NCBI RefSeq assembly: GCF_018282095.1 | Contig: NZ_CP074126.1 | Location: 4,772,771 to 4,836,770, forward strand | Direction: 5' to 3' | DNA: 64,000 nt | Origin: Pseudovibrio brasiliensis | GTDB lineage: Bacteria; Pseudomonadota; Alphaproteobacteria; Rhizobiales; Stappiaceae | Part shown: in pieces, positions 9,002-18,363 of the stretch | How the letters are laid out: the number at the start of each line of letters is the position of its first letter | Position numbering within the stretch: the first letter of the stretch is position 1 | Program-made: the position numbers and the translations under genes | The notes under the pieces: generated by a model | Told to the model about the DNA's origin: nothing | Databases searched by the model: none | Seen by the model: the letters and a program-made list of their open reading frames with translations, nothing else

Positions 9002-9055
9002 ATAATATCCGGCGGACTTGTAGGGCATCAAGGCCGGCAGGATTACCTTGCTGGT

Positions 9056-10864
9056 CTACCAGCCGCAGGATTTGCCTTTGTTCTGCTCATCCAGATAGGC
9101 TTTGAGCGGAGCAAAATACTCAAGAATGGCGGTCGCATCAGCTTCACGGCTGCCGGTGAAGGCCTCCAGACTGTCTTGCCACGGCAGGGCAGAACCTGTT
9201 TCCAGCATCGCGTTGAATTTCTTGCCAACTTCCTTGTTGCCATAGATGGAACACGCCGCCAGCGGCCCTTCCCACCCAGCAATGCGACAAGCCTCGCGAT
9301 AGAACTGGAACTGGAAGATATGCGCGAGGAAGTAACGGGTGTACGGCACATTGTTCGGAATGTGATACTTGGCACCCGGATCAAACGCATCCGCTGCACG
9401 CTCAACCGGAGCAGCAACACCTTGATACTTCTCACGAAGCTCCCACCAGCCATCATTGTAGGTCTCTGGCGTCAGCTCACCGTTGAACACCTTCCAGCGC
9501 CACTGATCCACCAGCAGGCCAAACGGCAGAAACGCGATCTTATCCAGAGCCTGCGCCATCAGAATGTTGGTGTTCACCTCCTCTGAAGCATCCAGAGGCA
9601 GAAGGCCAATCTGTTTCAGATATTTAGGCGTGATGGAAAGGCTCACCATATCACCGATCGCCTCATGGAACCCGTCATTCGGGTCATCCTGATACATGGG
9701 TGATTGGTGGTTATAGGCACGCTGGTAGAAGTTGTGCCCCAGCTCATGGTGAACGGTGTTGAAGTCCTCCCCCGTCACCTCAGTGCACATCTTGATGCGC
9801 AGATCCTCTTTGCCGTCTACATTCCACGCAGATGCATGACACTGCACATCTCGGTCGCGCGGCTCGGTGATCAAAGAGCGCTCGTAGAAGGTCTCAGGCA
9901 GCGGGTCAAAGCCAAGCGAGGTGAAGAACCCTTCTGCAGTCTGCACCATTTTCAGTGGCGTATAGTTCTGCTCTTCCAGAAGTTTGGTCAGGTCATACCC
10001 CTGATCGTCGCCTTCTGCCGCTACCAGCGGATAGATGTTCCCCCAAGACTGCGCCCACATGTTACCCAGCAAATGCGCAGGGATTGGCCCATCTGCGGGC
10101 ACTTTATCGGCACCGTAATGATCCACCAGCTTGCCGCGCACATAGCAATGCAGGCTGTCATAAAGCGGCTTCACCTCACCCCACAGGCGATCAACATCCT
10201 GCCGGAAATCATCCGGATCCATATCATATTTGGAACGCCACATGGAGCCGGTGTCGTTAAAGCCAAGCTCCTGAGAGCCTTGGTTCGCGATACCAACCAT
10301 ATCCGCATACATGTCCTTCATGGGCGGAGAAACGGTGCGCCAGCCTTTCCAAACCTCCAGCAATTTGTCGTAGTCACGGCTGGTTGCCATGATGCGGCTC
10401 AGCTTGGAAAGAGACAGCTCCTCACCGTCAATCTCGTACTTGCCCGTACCATAGATGGTTTCCATCTCGGTATTGATCTGAGCAAGCTTCTTGATCTTGT
10501 CGGGATCCTTTTCTGGTGCTGGCAGCGTCAGATTCAGCTTCAAAAGCTTCATCTTGCGGGCAAGATCTGGTGGAAGATCAAGTCCATCAAACTGTTTTGT
10601 CTGGTTGGCGAGTGAAACGTAAAGTTTCGTGGTCCGCTCAGACATCAAAGCGTTCAGCCAGTTGGTGTCATAAGTGATGAAGTTGGCATTCACCCACGCA
10701 ATGCGGCCAGCTTCCTCTCCAATCTCCTGAATGGCTATTTCTGAAGACTCGATGAATGCTTTCGCATCCTCAACCGTAACAGCCTTCTCCCCCTCAGCCT
10801 GCGCTGCACTCAACGGAATGAGCGCAAGCGAAAGTGCAGGCAACACAGATAAAAAACGCTTCAT
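9056..10864 (-). CDS. Periplasmic M2 family peptidyl-dipeptidase (ACE-like)
   Basis: 602 residues from the ATG at 10864, which follows a strong GGGGGAGG. An N-terminal signal peptide ends at SAAQA, so the enzyme is exported. The body matches angiotensin-converting-enzyme-like M2 peptidases: AWVNANFITYDTNW near the N-terminus, the zinc site HHELGHNFYQ (HExxH), and the third ligand region GFHEAIGDMVSLS. Such enzymes remove C-terminal dipeptides from oligopeptides. The length is typical of bacterial single-domain members. It is transcribed alone, with its own terminator and a long upstream region. Confidence 0.93.
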   Translation of the reverse strand: MKRFLSVLPALSLALIPLSAAQAEGEKAVTVEDAKAFIESSEIAIQEIGEEAGRIAWVNANFITYDTNWLNALMSERTTKLYVSLANQTKQFDGLDLPPDLARKMKLLKLNLTLPAPEKDPDKIKKLAQINTEMETIYGTGKYEIDGEELSLSKLSRIMATSRDYDKLLEVWKGWRTVSPPMKDMYADMVGIANQGSQELGFNDTGSMWRSKYDMDPDDFRQDVDRLWGEVKPLYDSLHCYVRGKLVDHYGADKVPADGPIPAHLLGNMWAQSWGNIYPLVAAEGDDQGYDLTKLLEEQNYTPLKMVQTAEGFFTSLGFDPLPETFYERSLITEPRDRDVQCHASAWNVDGKEDLRIKMCTEVTGEDFNTVHHELGHNFYQRAYNHQSPMYQDDPNDGFHEAIGDMVSLSITPKYLKQIGLLPLDASEEVNTNILMAQALDKIAFLPFGLLVDQWRWKVFNGELTPETYNDGWWELREKYQGVAAPVERAADAFDPGAKYHIPNNVPYTRYFLAHIFQFQFYREACRIAGWEGPLAACSIYGNKEVGKKFNAMLETGSALPWQDSLEAFTGSREADATAILEYFAPLKAYLDEQNKGKSCGW

Positions 10865-11268
10865 GAGAGCCTCCCCCAACCATGGCGTACTTAAGAGATT
10901 TCAAATGTATTTCTTATGCATAATCTCTCTGTTATGCCGTAACGGTAAGGGTTTTATCCTGTAAGTCTAGCCCGTTTATCCGCGATATTTCTCCTATTTT
11001 GGCGATAAAATCGCAAAATTATTGCACGTGCATTGGTGTGGGATTGCAACCATTTAGCTCTCTTCAGCAGCTCTACGGATATTCCTGAAGCTGGCTAATC
11101 ATTGCGGTTTAGCACATCGTTTTGGGTGCTCAATGGTCACCATCGTGAATCACCAAAAGCAAGCGTTCTGTCGCTCCGGCAAAACGATCACGCAGCGTTC
11201 ACGTGCCTGCCTATATGTGCTGCGTTCAAAGCCCTCAGGGTCACGATCCCTCTTAATCTGAGTAGAAC
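10865..11268. other. Intergenic promoter region between divergent M2 peptidase and amine oxidase
   Basis: About 400 AT-richer bases with no gene. It holds a 10-bp perfect palindrome TGCACGTGCA (11023-11032), a GCGAT/ATCGC inverted repeat just before it, and a 7-bp inverted repeat AGAGATT/AATCTCT (10894-10928) within the peptidase leader. Promoters for both flanking genes must lie here; no individual hexamers stand out. Confidence 0.5.
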
Positions 11269-12597
11269 ATGACAGAGATCTCCAGACGACAGCTCCTGCT
11301 CTCCGCCGCTGCCTTTTCCGCTGCTCCCCTCTTCATCGGACGCGCACAGGCAACAGATACGGATGTGGTAGTCATCGGAGCGGGTGCCGCTGGCATCTCT
11401 GCTGCACGGGCGTTGAAGAGCCGCGGCTACTCAGTCATCATCATTGAGGCATCGGGACGTATCGGCGGAAGAATTCTGACCGATAACGAAAGCTTCGGCG
11501 TTCCCTTCGATATGGGCGCCTCTCGCCTTCATAACCGAGGAAACAACCCCTTCGCAGATTACGGCCTCGCCAACGGCTTTGATATCTACCGCGCACCTGA
11601 AGAAACCCTCATGTATGTTGGCGACAGGCCGATAAATGACTCTGAACAAGCTGCGTTTCTTCAAGCACAACGCAAAGCCCTCCGTGCCATGTGGCGTGCT
11701 GGCCGCGATGAACTGGACGTCTCTCCCGCTTCCGTTATTCCGGATCTGGGGGATTGGGGCTTGACCGTGGATTTCCTCATCGGCGCCTATGAAATCGCTA
11801 AGGATCTCAACAGCTTCTCCTGCGTGGATTGGTACACCGCAGCAGGCGGCAGTGACTTCTATTGCAGACAAGGCACCGGCACCCTGTTTCAGCACTCTGC
11901 CCGTGATGTTGCTGTACAAACCGATGTAACGGCAGAGAAAATCCGTTGGGATGGGCAAGGCGTGACCATCGAAACCAGCGAAGGCACCATCACAGCAAAA
12001 GCGGTTGTCGTCACCGTCTCAACAGGTGTGCTGGCCTCTGGTGATATTGAGTTCGATCCTCCGCTCCCGGTAAGAAAACAGGAAGCAATTCAAGAGCTTC
12101 CAATGGGCCACTATTTCCATGTGGGGCTGCAGATGAGCAAAAACATCTTCGGCACCGGAGCTGATGCCTACTTCAACTACAAAGTGGATGAAGAAGTTGA
12201 CGGCTCTCCCAAAGCCTTCGGTGCGCTCACCAACGCAGGCGGAACAGATCTTTGCTATTTCGATATGGGCGGAGACTTCGCCAAACACCTGCTCGAAGCA
12301 GGCAACAACGCAGCCTATGACTTTGTCGCTTCAGAACTGAAACGGATGTTTGGCAACCACATCGAAAAATACATCATAGAATCCAATAGCTACGACTGGC
12401 TGCACGATCCTTACACCTATGGCTCTTATGCTGCAGCCAAGCCTGGTGGGTTCTGGGCCAGAGATGAGATGCGTGAAAGCACTGCCGACCGCATCTGGTT
12501 CGCAGGTGAGGCCATGAGCGATGATGACTGGTCCACCATCGCTGGCGCCCACAAATCCGGTCTGATCGTTGCAGAAGAAATCTCAGAGGTTCTTTAG
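11269..12597 (+). CDS. Tat-exported flavin amine oxidase
   Basis: 442 residues. The start MTEISRRQLLLSAAAFSAA is a twin-arginine signal, so the folded flavoprotein is probably exported to the periplasm. After it comes the FAD-binding motif VVIGAGAAGISAARAL and the GRIGGRI segment typical of the monoamine/polyamine oxidase family. The C-terminal FAD contact appears as WFAGEAMSDD. The substrate is probably a primary or secondary amine, but the sequence does not settle which. It sits before wrbA in the same direction, but a gap of about 120 bases makes an operon uncertain. Confidence 0.88.
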   Translation: MTEISRRQLLLSAAAFSAAPLFIGRAQATDTDVVVIGAGAAGISAARALKSRGYSVIIIEASGRIGGRILTDNESFGVPFDMGASRLHNRGNNPFADYGLANGFDIYRAPEETLMYVGDRPINDSEQAAFLQAQRKALRAMWRAGRDELDVSPASVIPDLGDWGLTVDFLIGAYEIAKDLNSFSCVDWYTAAGGSDFYCRQGTGTLFQHSARDVAVQTDVTAEKIRWDGQGVTIETSEGTITAKAVVVTVSTGVLASGDIEFDPPLPVRKQEAIQELPMGHYFHVGLQMSKNIFGTGADAYFNYKVDEEVDGSPKAFGALTNAGGTDLCYFDMGGDFAKHLLEAGNNAAYDFVASELKRMFGNHIEKYIIESNSYDWLHDPYTYGSYAAAKPGGFWARDEMRESTADRIWFAGEAMSDDDWSTIAGAHKSGLIVAEEISEVL

Positions 12598-12721
12598 AGA
12601 CCTGACGGCCCAAGGCGATCTCATAGCCCCATAATTTCTGGATAGGATCAAACTACGGATTTTGTAGTGTTGCAGGACCTGAAGACCAACTACTCAGCCA
12701 TCATTTCCTGTAGGAGCACAC

Positions 12722-13318
12722 ATGACCAAAGTTCTGATCCTGTACTATTCCACCTACGGGCATATAGAAACGCTCGCCGATGCGATGGCTGAAGGCGTTG
12801 AAGCGGCTGGAGCAACGGCAACAATCAAGCGTGTACCAGAGTTGACGCCGGAAGATGTCGCGCGGGCACACAACTTCAAACTGGATCAACCAGCTCCCAT
12901 CGCTGAGCCAAATGAGCTGGCCGGTTATGATGCCATCATCTTTGGCACTCCAACCCGCTTCGGCAACATGGCTTCCCAAATGCGCAGCTTTTTGGATCAG
13001 ACTGGTGGCCTATGGGTTCAGGGCAAACTGGCAGGTAAGGTCGGCAGCGTGTTTACTTCCACCGGAACCGGTTCAGGCAACGAAACAACCATCAGCTCGT
13101 TCTGGACCACCCTCGCCCATCAGGGAATGGTCATCGTCGGGCTGCCATACACCTGCCCTGAAATCTCTGACATTTCTGAGGTGCTGGGCGGTTCGCCCTA
13201 TGGAGCAGGAACTATTGCTGGGGGTGATGGGTCGCTGAAACCAAAGGAAAAGGAGTTGAACATGGCCCGCTACCAAGGAAAGCACGTCGCAGAAATCGCG
13301 AAAAAGCTCAGTGCCTGA
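12722..13318 (+). CDS. wrbA: NAD(P)H:quinone oxidoreductase, WrbA type
   Basis: 198 residues, the usual length for WrbA. This flavodoxin-like FMN enzyme reduces quinones by two electrons and limits redox cycling. The FMN phosphate loop is [12 protein letters not shown], followed by [21 protein letters not shown] and [12 protein letters not shown]. These are diagnostic of the family. GGAG lies seven bases before the ATG. It is followed by an MFS carrier gene after about 220 bases. Confidence 0.95.
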   Translation: MTKVLILYYSTYGHIETLADAMAEGVEAAGATATIKRVPELTPEDVARAHNFKLDQPAPIAEPNELAGYDAIIFGTPTRFGNMASQMRSFLDQTGGLWVQGKLAGKVGSVFTSTGTGSGNETTISSFWTTLAHQGMVIVGLPYTCPEISDISEVLGGSPYGAGTIAGGDGSLKPKEKELNMARYQGKHVAEIAKKLSA

Positions 13319-13540
13319 CACTCTTTCAAGATCGTCGCCAGGTCAGAAGATGAAGCATTGAAGCTGGCTTGTCTTTGAGTGCTCTAAATCCAAAATGATC
13401 TGCATTTACACTCCAACCTCTGATAAGATTTCTCGAAAATTGTCCTTGACCTCAACTTAACTTGAGGAGCTAGAACGCCCCAAAACACCAGCAAAAAATA
13501 TAAGAATCCGCTGGTTAGATCGTTCTTGAAAGGAACTGAA

Positions 13541-14989
13541 ATGCAAGAACCGGGCGCAAGCGCAAACAGCAGTTGGGCTGAACTATTCACGGGCAAGCAA
13601 GCTGTTGCTTCATTGGTCCTTTCTGGTGGGATCGCGCTGCACGCCGTGAATACCTACATCTCCGCAACCATGCTCCCCTCCATCACCGCAGATATCGGCG
13701 GGTTGGACTATTATGCGTGGAACACCAGCCTTTTCATTCTCGCGGCAATCCTCAGTGCAGCCGTGGCAGGCAAGGTGCTGCAACGTATTGGTGCCCGGCA
13801 TTCATTCTTTCTGGCAGCTCTTGTGTTCATGACAGGCAGTGCGCTGGCAGCCATCGCCCCCAATATGGGTGTAATGCTTTTGGGGCGGTCTGTTCAAGGG
13901 GCTGGCGGCGGCCTCATCTTCACCCTTTGCTACTCCATGATCGCATTCATGTATCCGGAACGCCTCTGGTCCCGCGCCTTCGCGCTTCTTTCTGGCACAT
14001 GGGGCATCACGACCTTGTTCGGCCCCGCCATTGGCGGCATTTTTGCTGAACTTGGCGTCTGGCGAGCCGGTTTTGGTGTGTTGGTTCCGGTGACGATCCT
14101 TTACATCATGGCCACGCTCGCCCTTTTGCCAAAGCATCAGGAAAATGGCGGCTCAGAGCACCTAATCCCGTTTGGTCAGCTGGCTCTTCTTGCAGGTTCC
14201 GTGCTCGTGCTCTCCATCACCAGCGTGTTTGAAGGCATCATCTGGAGCATTCTCGGCTTCGCTCTTTCCATCGCAATGATCCTCACCCTGATGAAGCGCG
14301 AGAAGAAGGCAGCAACCCGCCTTTTTCCAAAAGGAGCCTTGGAGTGGGGCTCGCCATTGTTCTTTGTTTTTGCCAGCATGGCGCTCTTGATCCTCTGCGT
14401 GAACACGGAATTCTTCATGCCGTTTTATCTTCAGAAACTGTTCGCTGTTTCTCCGTTATGGGCTGGATACATTGCAGCAACGGTTTCAATTGGGTGGGCG
14501 TCCATGGAGGTCTATAGCGCCCGCTTTACCGATCAGGCCATGCGCCGCGTCGTGAACATCGGCCCTGTTCTCATGGCCATTGGCTTAATGACACTGGCCG
14601 TTATTCTGCCGATTGGCACCGCAGGAAACCTGATGGCGCTAGTGGTAATCACCCTCGCTCTCATTTGCATCGGGGCTGGCATAGGCATCGGCTGGCCGCA
14701 TCTGGGCGTGTTCGCGCTTCACTTGACGCCGGATGACGACAAGGAAAATGCTGCCTCCGCACTCGCAACCGTGCAGACCTTTGCAGTCGCATTCGGGACT
14801 GCACTCGCTGGTCTCATTGCCAACTCAACTGGCTTTAACAGCACTGTTGGCACCGCAGGCATCGCCAACTCAGCCTTCTGGCTCTTCTCCAGCTTCGCTG
14901 TTTTCGGTGTTCTCGGATTTTTCAGTGCGCGCAAAATCACCAAGTGGCACGCCAGCCACGGTATGGAAGAGCCGCAAGTTCAAACTTAA
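13541..14989 (+). CDS. MFS transporter, drug-efflux-like (DHA2 type)
   Basis: 482 residues from the ATG at 13541, with AGGA seven bases upstream; a TTG at 13526 is less likely. It is a multi-spanning membrane protein with about 12-14 hydrophobic helices. The first helices carry SATMLPSITADIGG and the MFS loop GKVLQRIGARHSFF. The later LLGRSVQGAGGGLIFTLCYS resembles motif C-like glycine-rich helices of proton antiporters in the DHA2 multidrug group. The substrate is unknown. No regulator is adjacent. Confidence 0.85.
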   Translation: MQEPGASANSSWAELFTGKQAVASLVLSGGIALHAVNTYISATMLPSITADIGGLDYYAWNTSLFILAAILSAAVAGKVLQRIGARHSFFLAALVFMTGSALAAIAPNMGVMLLGRSVQGAGGGLIFTLCYSMIAFMYPERLWSRAFALLSGTWGITTLFGPAIGGIFAELGVWRAGFGVLVPVTILYIMATLALLPKHQENGGSEHLIPFGQLALLAGSVLVLSITSVFEGIIWSILGFALSIAMILTLMKREKKAATRLFPKGALEWGSPLFFVFASMALLILCVNTEFFMPFYLQKLFAVSPLWAGYIAATVSIGWASMEVYSARFTDQAMRRVVNIGPVLMAIGLMTLAVILPIGTAGNLMALVVITLALICIGAGIGIGWPHLGVFALHLTPDDDKENAASALATVQTFAVAFGTALAGLIANSTGFNSTVGTAGIANSAFWLFSSFAVFGVLGFFSARKITKWHASHGMEEPQVQT

Positions 14990-15064
14990 GGCTTTGAAGA
15001 GAAATAGTTTTAGAGCGCCAATATAGTCCTCGTTTCACCTAAAGATCTAGAAATGCTTGCTTAA

Positions 15065-15110
15065 GGCAATCATTAGATTGCAGATTGCCGTAAACGTAAG
15101 TTGGCAATCT
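15065..15110. promoter_or_regulatory. Cluster of GGCAATC/GATTGCC half-sites upstream of aqpZ
   Basis: Four half-sites of one motif lie in 46 bases: GGCAATC at 15065, GATTGC at 15076, GATTGCC at 15083 and GGCAATC at 15103. They form a GCAATC-ATTA-GATTGC palindrome and an AGATTGCC/GGCAATCT inverted repeat with a 13-base spacer. The cluster ends about 40 bases before the aqpZ start, as expected for an operator. Confidence 0.5.
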
Positions 15111-15151
15111 CACTGTGATACCACCCTCAGAACAATATGAGGAGAAGTGTC

Positions 15152-15856
15152 ATGTTGAGGAAACTTGGCGCAGAATTTGTAGGAACCTTTGCTCTGGTCT
15201 CCGCGGTGTGCGGCGGGGCATTGGTTTCTTACGCACCGGTTGAATGGTATGGCGGATCTGGCCTGCTGGGTGTGGCTTTTGCTGTTGGTCTTTCGGTTGT
15301 TTGTATGGCCTACGCTTTTGGCAATGTCTCAGGTGCTCATTTCAATCCATCGGTGACCATCGGCCTCTGGGCCGCTAAGCGGTTCCCAACCGCAGATGTG
15401 ATCCCCTACATCATCGCTCAGGTCATTGGCGGTACGGCCGCTGCCTTCGTGTTCTGGACCATTCTCGCGCATGGCCCCGGTGATCCTCCAGGCTTCGCCT
15501 CCAACGGCTATGGAGAACACTCCAACGGTGGTTTCTCTGAAATCGCAGTAGCGATTACGGAAATCACCGTGACGGCTATGTTCCTGATCGTGATCATCGG
15601 CGCGACGTCGAAGAAAGCGCCTGCAGCTCTTGCGCCACTCGCCATTGGCCTCATGCTGGCCTGCATGCACATCATCGCAATCCCGATTTCCGGCGCATCC
15701 TTGAACCCGGCCCGCTCCACCGCAACGGCTATCGTCAACGGTGGTTGGGCTCTCGAGCAGCTCTGGATGTTCTGGATTGCCCCAATTGTGGGCGCTTTAG
15801 TTGGAGCAGCAGTCTGCTGGATCATCGGCACCTGTGGGCGGGAAGAAACCGACTAA
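15152..15856 (+). CDS. aqpZ: Aquaporin Z
   Basis: 234 residues from the ATG at 15152, which has AGGAG upstream; an ATG at 15137 would include the ribosome-binding site in the coding region. It is a six-helix MIP-family water channel. The two half-helix signatures are GAHFNPSVT and SLNPARS, so the first has NPS in place of the usual NPA. The arginine of the selectivity filter after the second NPA is kept, as is the upstream histidine (HIIAIPI). Neighbour genes give no functional link. Confidence 0.93.
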   Translation: MLRKLGAEFVGTFALVSAVCGGALVSYAPVEWYGGSGLLGVAFAVGLSVVCMAYAFGNVSGAHFNPSVTIGLWAAKRFPTADVIPYIIAQVIGGTAAAFVFWTILAHGPGDPPGFASNGYGEHSNGGFSEIAVAITEITVTAMFLIVIIGATSKKAPAALAPLAIGLMLACMHIIAIPISGASLNPARSTATAIVNGGWALEQLWMFWIAPIVGALVGAAVCWIIGTCGREETD

Positions 15857-15881
15857 CCAGCAGAATTTACAGCACAATTCA

Positions 15882-15915
15882 GCCCTGCTCACGTTTGAAA
15901 AGATGTGCGCAGGGC
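15882..15915. other. Hairpin after aqpZ
   Basis: A perfect 7-bp stem GCCCTGC/GCAGGGC encloses a 20-base loop. There is no T-run after it, so it may stabilise the 3' end or act as a factor-dependent stop. Confidence 0.4.
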
Positions 15916-16090
15916 CAATTACATCTGCTCATTAAATCCCCAGCTAGGGAAAACCCCTCAATTAAAACTTGACTATTATACTCATATTTATAAAACACAG
16001 CTAGAAACAACGTTTGCAAAATGCAGACTCAAGCTAGCTAAAGCAGCGTCTCAGCCAGCCACTCCCATACAAATTCAGACTGAGGCGATC

Positions 16091-18178
16091 ATGTCTAATT
16101 CGCGCTACTCCCGTGCGGCCCTCCTGGCCAGCACGACCCTCTCGCTCGCCCTGATTTCTGCAGCTGTTTCAGCGCAGGAAGCCACACAACCTGCTGAAGT
16201 TGAGAGCCCAGCAACAATGCTGGATGAAATCATCGTTTCTGCAGGTAAGGAAAAAGTGGCGATTGATACGCCTCAGGCAGTCTCCTCCGTTTCACAGGAA
16301 CAGATTGAAGCATCTCAGAGCAACACTCTGGGGGAGATTTTGAACACGGTGCCAGGCGTTACAACCATCAACGCCGATAATGCACTGGGCCAGTCTTTGA
16401 ATATTCGCGGTATCGGTGGTGCGTTCGCCTCTGATGAAAACCGTATGATTATGCAGATTGATGGGGTTACATCATTCTTCGAGATGTACCGGGCAGGCTC
16501 ATTCTTCTTCGACAGCGAGCTGTTAAAGGAGGTTGAAGTACTCCGTGGTCCAGCCTCCTCTACACTGTTCGGTTCAGGTGCAATAGGTGGTGTTGTTAGC
16601 GCACGGACGAAGGATGCGAGCGACTTCCTTGAAGGCGATGACAAACTGGCAGTTCGCACTAAAGCTCTTTGGGATTCAAATGGCAATGGCGCTCGCGGTA
16701 CCGTCACTGTTGCTGCACGGCCTCTGGAAGATCTGGAGATGTTGCTGAATCTAAACTACGGCCGTGACGGTGATTATGATGGTGCCGGCGGCCAGGAGCT
16801 TGGCAACTCTCGTATGACAGACCTCTCAGGTCTTGCTAAGCTCAAGTACAGCTTCGGAGCTAACAAAGACCAGTCGCTTACTGCGAGCTATTTCAACGTC
16901 GAAAAATCTGGCAAAGGTCTCTATGACCAAATTACGTTCAGCCCGGGTTTTGGTTACGCAGATCAGGTTACAAATGAGCAGCAGGCTGTGCTTGCCTACG
17001 AAAATGCGTTTTCTAATAATGACTTGTTAGATCTCAAGGCGCAGATTTCATGGAGTCAGACACAGCGTGAGCTGGATGACATTACTTACCGGAGTACTCG
17101 ACCAGGAAGCGTACCAGCACCATTGGGCACTGAGGCGGAGTATGTCTACAACACGTGGCAGGCAAAGCTGGAAAATACCTCAGAAGTGCAGTTCTCAGAA
17201 AGTTTGGATGCCTATTTCACCTATGGTGTTGAAGGCAAATACCATGAGCGCCTTAATCCGCGTTTGAACCCAGACGGTAGCGTAACTCCTGGCTCGTCAT
17301 CCCATCCAGAGGGTGAGTCTCATTCAGTTGGTATTTTCGGGCAAGCTGAGTTTGTAATTAATGAGCGCCTTACACTCATTCCTGGGATGCGTGTTGACCA
17401 CTCTCGCTTGAAACCAGGCAATGGAGTTGCTCTTCGGAAGGATTTGGATGAAACGGCGTATTCTCCAAAACTTGCAGCGATTTACGAGCTGACTGAATGG
17501 GTGAATGTGTTCGGTTCGGTATCGCATACCGAGCGCATGCCAGTACTGGATGAAGTGTTTTCTGGTGATGGTTTTACAGATCTTGGAAAAGAAAAATCCA
17601 ACAACTTTGAAGCAGGTCTTGGGTTTAAGTTCAATGATGTGCTGCTAGCAAATGATAGCCTTCGCTTCAAAGTGACAGGCTTCTATAACAACATCGATAA
17701 CTACCTTTACTCTTCTAGGGATCATGCGACGGGCAAAACAATCACGACAGCGATTGATGAAGCACGGATCAAAGGTGTGGAGCTGGAAGCTGGATACTCT
17801 TCAGAGAGATGGTATGGAAACCTGGGCGCATCTCTGACGCGCGGTGACAACCTTTCTGATGATGAGCATCTGGAAAGTGTGGCCGCTGATAACCTTTTTG
17901 TCTCAGTAGGCTATAAGTTCACAGACTATAATCTGGATGTTTCCTGGCGTTCTGATCTGTATGCTGAGCAAGATCGCGTGAATGATGCTGCTGACGCATC
18001 CCCGGGATACGCACTGCATAGTGCACGTTTGGCATGGAAACCTGAAGATGGCTTCCTTGCTGGCTCTGAAGTTCGTGCAAGTGTAACCAACATCTTTGAT
18101 CAAAAATACACAGCGCATCTAAGCGAGACTGAAGGCAAAGGCCGTTCCTTCAAGCTTAGTTTGGCGAAAACATTCTAA
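16091..18178 (+). CDS. TonB-dependent outer-membrane receptor, heme/hemoglobin type
   Basis: 695 residues from the ATG at 16091, with GAGG five bases upstream; the long in-frame extension back to 15905 lacks a signal peptide. A signal peptide ends near AVSAQ. The plug domain (about residues 50-160) contains NTVPGVTTI, LNIRGIGG and VEVLRGPASSTLFGSGAIGGVV. The rest is a 22-strand-type barrel ending in an aromatic residue (SLAKTF). The layout is closest to receptors for heme, hemoglobin or transferrin. No TonB, hmuTUV or Fur-box-like sequence is seen nearby, so the ligand is uncertain. A TTGACT at 15969 could be a -35 element. Confidence 0.88.
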   Translation: MSNSRYSRAALLASTTLSLALISAAVSAQEATQPAEVESPATMLDEIIVSAGKEKVAIDTPQAVSSVSQEQIEASQSNTLGEILNTVPGVTTINADNALGQSLNIRGIGGAFASDENRMIMQIDGVTSFFEMYRAGSFFFDSELLKEVEVLRGPASSTLFGSGAIGGVVSARTKDASDFLEGDDKLAVRTKALWDSNGNGARGTVTVAARPLEDLEMLLNLNYGRDGDYDGAGGQELGNSRMTDLSGLAKLKYSFGANKDQSLTASYFNVEKSGKGLYDQITFSPGFGYADQVTNEQQAVLAYENAFSNNDLLDLKAQISWSQTQRELDDITYRSTRPGSVPAPLGTEAEYVYNTWQAKLENTSEVQFSESLDAYFTYGVEGKYHERLNPRLNPDGSVTPGSSSHPEGESHSVGIFGQAEFVINERLTLIPGMRVDHSRLKPGNGVALRKDLDETAYSPKLAAIYELTEWVNVFGSVSHTERMPVLDEVFSGDGFTDLGKEKSNNFEAGLGFKFNDVLLANDSLRFKVTGFYNNIDNYLYSSRDHATGKTITTAIDEARIKGVELEAGYSSERWYGNLGASLTRGDNLSDDEHLESVAADNLFVSVGYKFTDYNLDVSWRSDLYAEQDRVNDAADASPGYALHSARLAWKPEDGFLAGSEVRASVTNIFDQKYTAHLSETEGKGRSFKLSLAKTF

Positions 18179-18277
18179 GCCTCTTTTCGGTGCGCTGTGA
18201 GTGCGGCGTGTCTGGCAATGCTGGTGAGACAGATTTGCCTGAATGAGGCCAGGCCCTTTGTGGCGGAGGGCTGGAGA

Positions 18278-18314
18278 CGGCGGGGAAGCAATTCTCCGCC
18301 GCTTTCTTTTTTTC
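18278..18314 (+). terminator. Terminator of the TonB-dependent receptor gene
   Basis: A 9-bp stem (CGGCGGGGA pairing with TCTCCGCCG, one G-U pair) is followed by CTTTCTTTTTTT. Confidence 0.85.
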
Positions 18315-18363
18315 AGCGTATGGCTGAAAAATTAGGGCCATTTTAGGCCGTGACGAGAGCCGC

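Noticed and set aside
9704..10615. A 303-residue frame antisense to the M2 peptidase
   Set aside because: It opposes the conserved peptidase and shows no motifs or ribosome-binding site.
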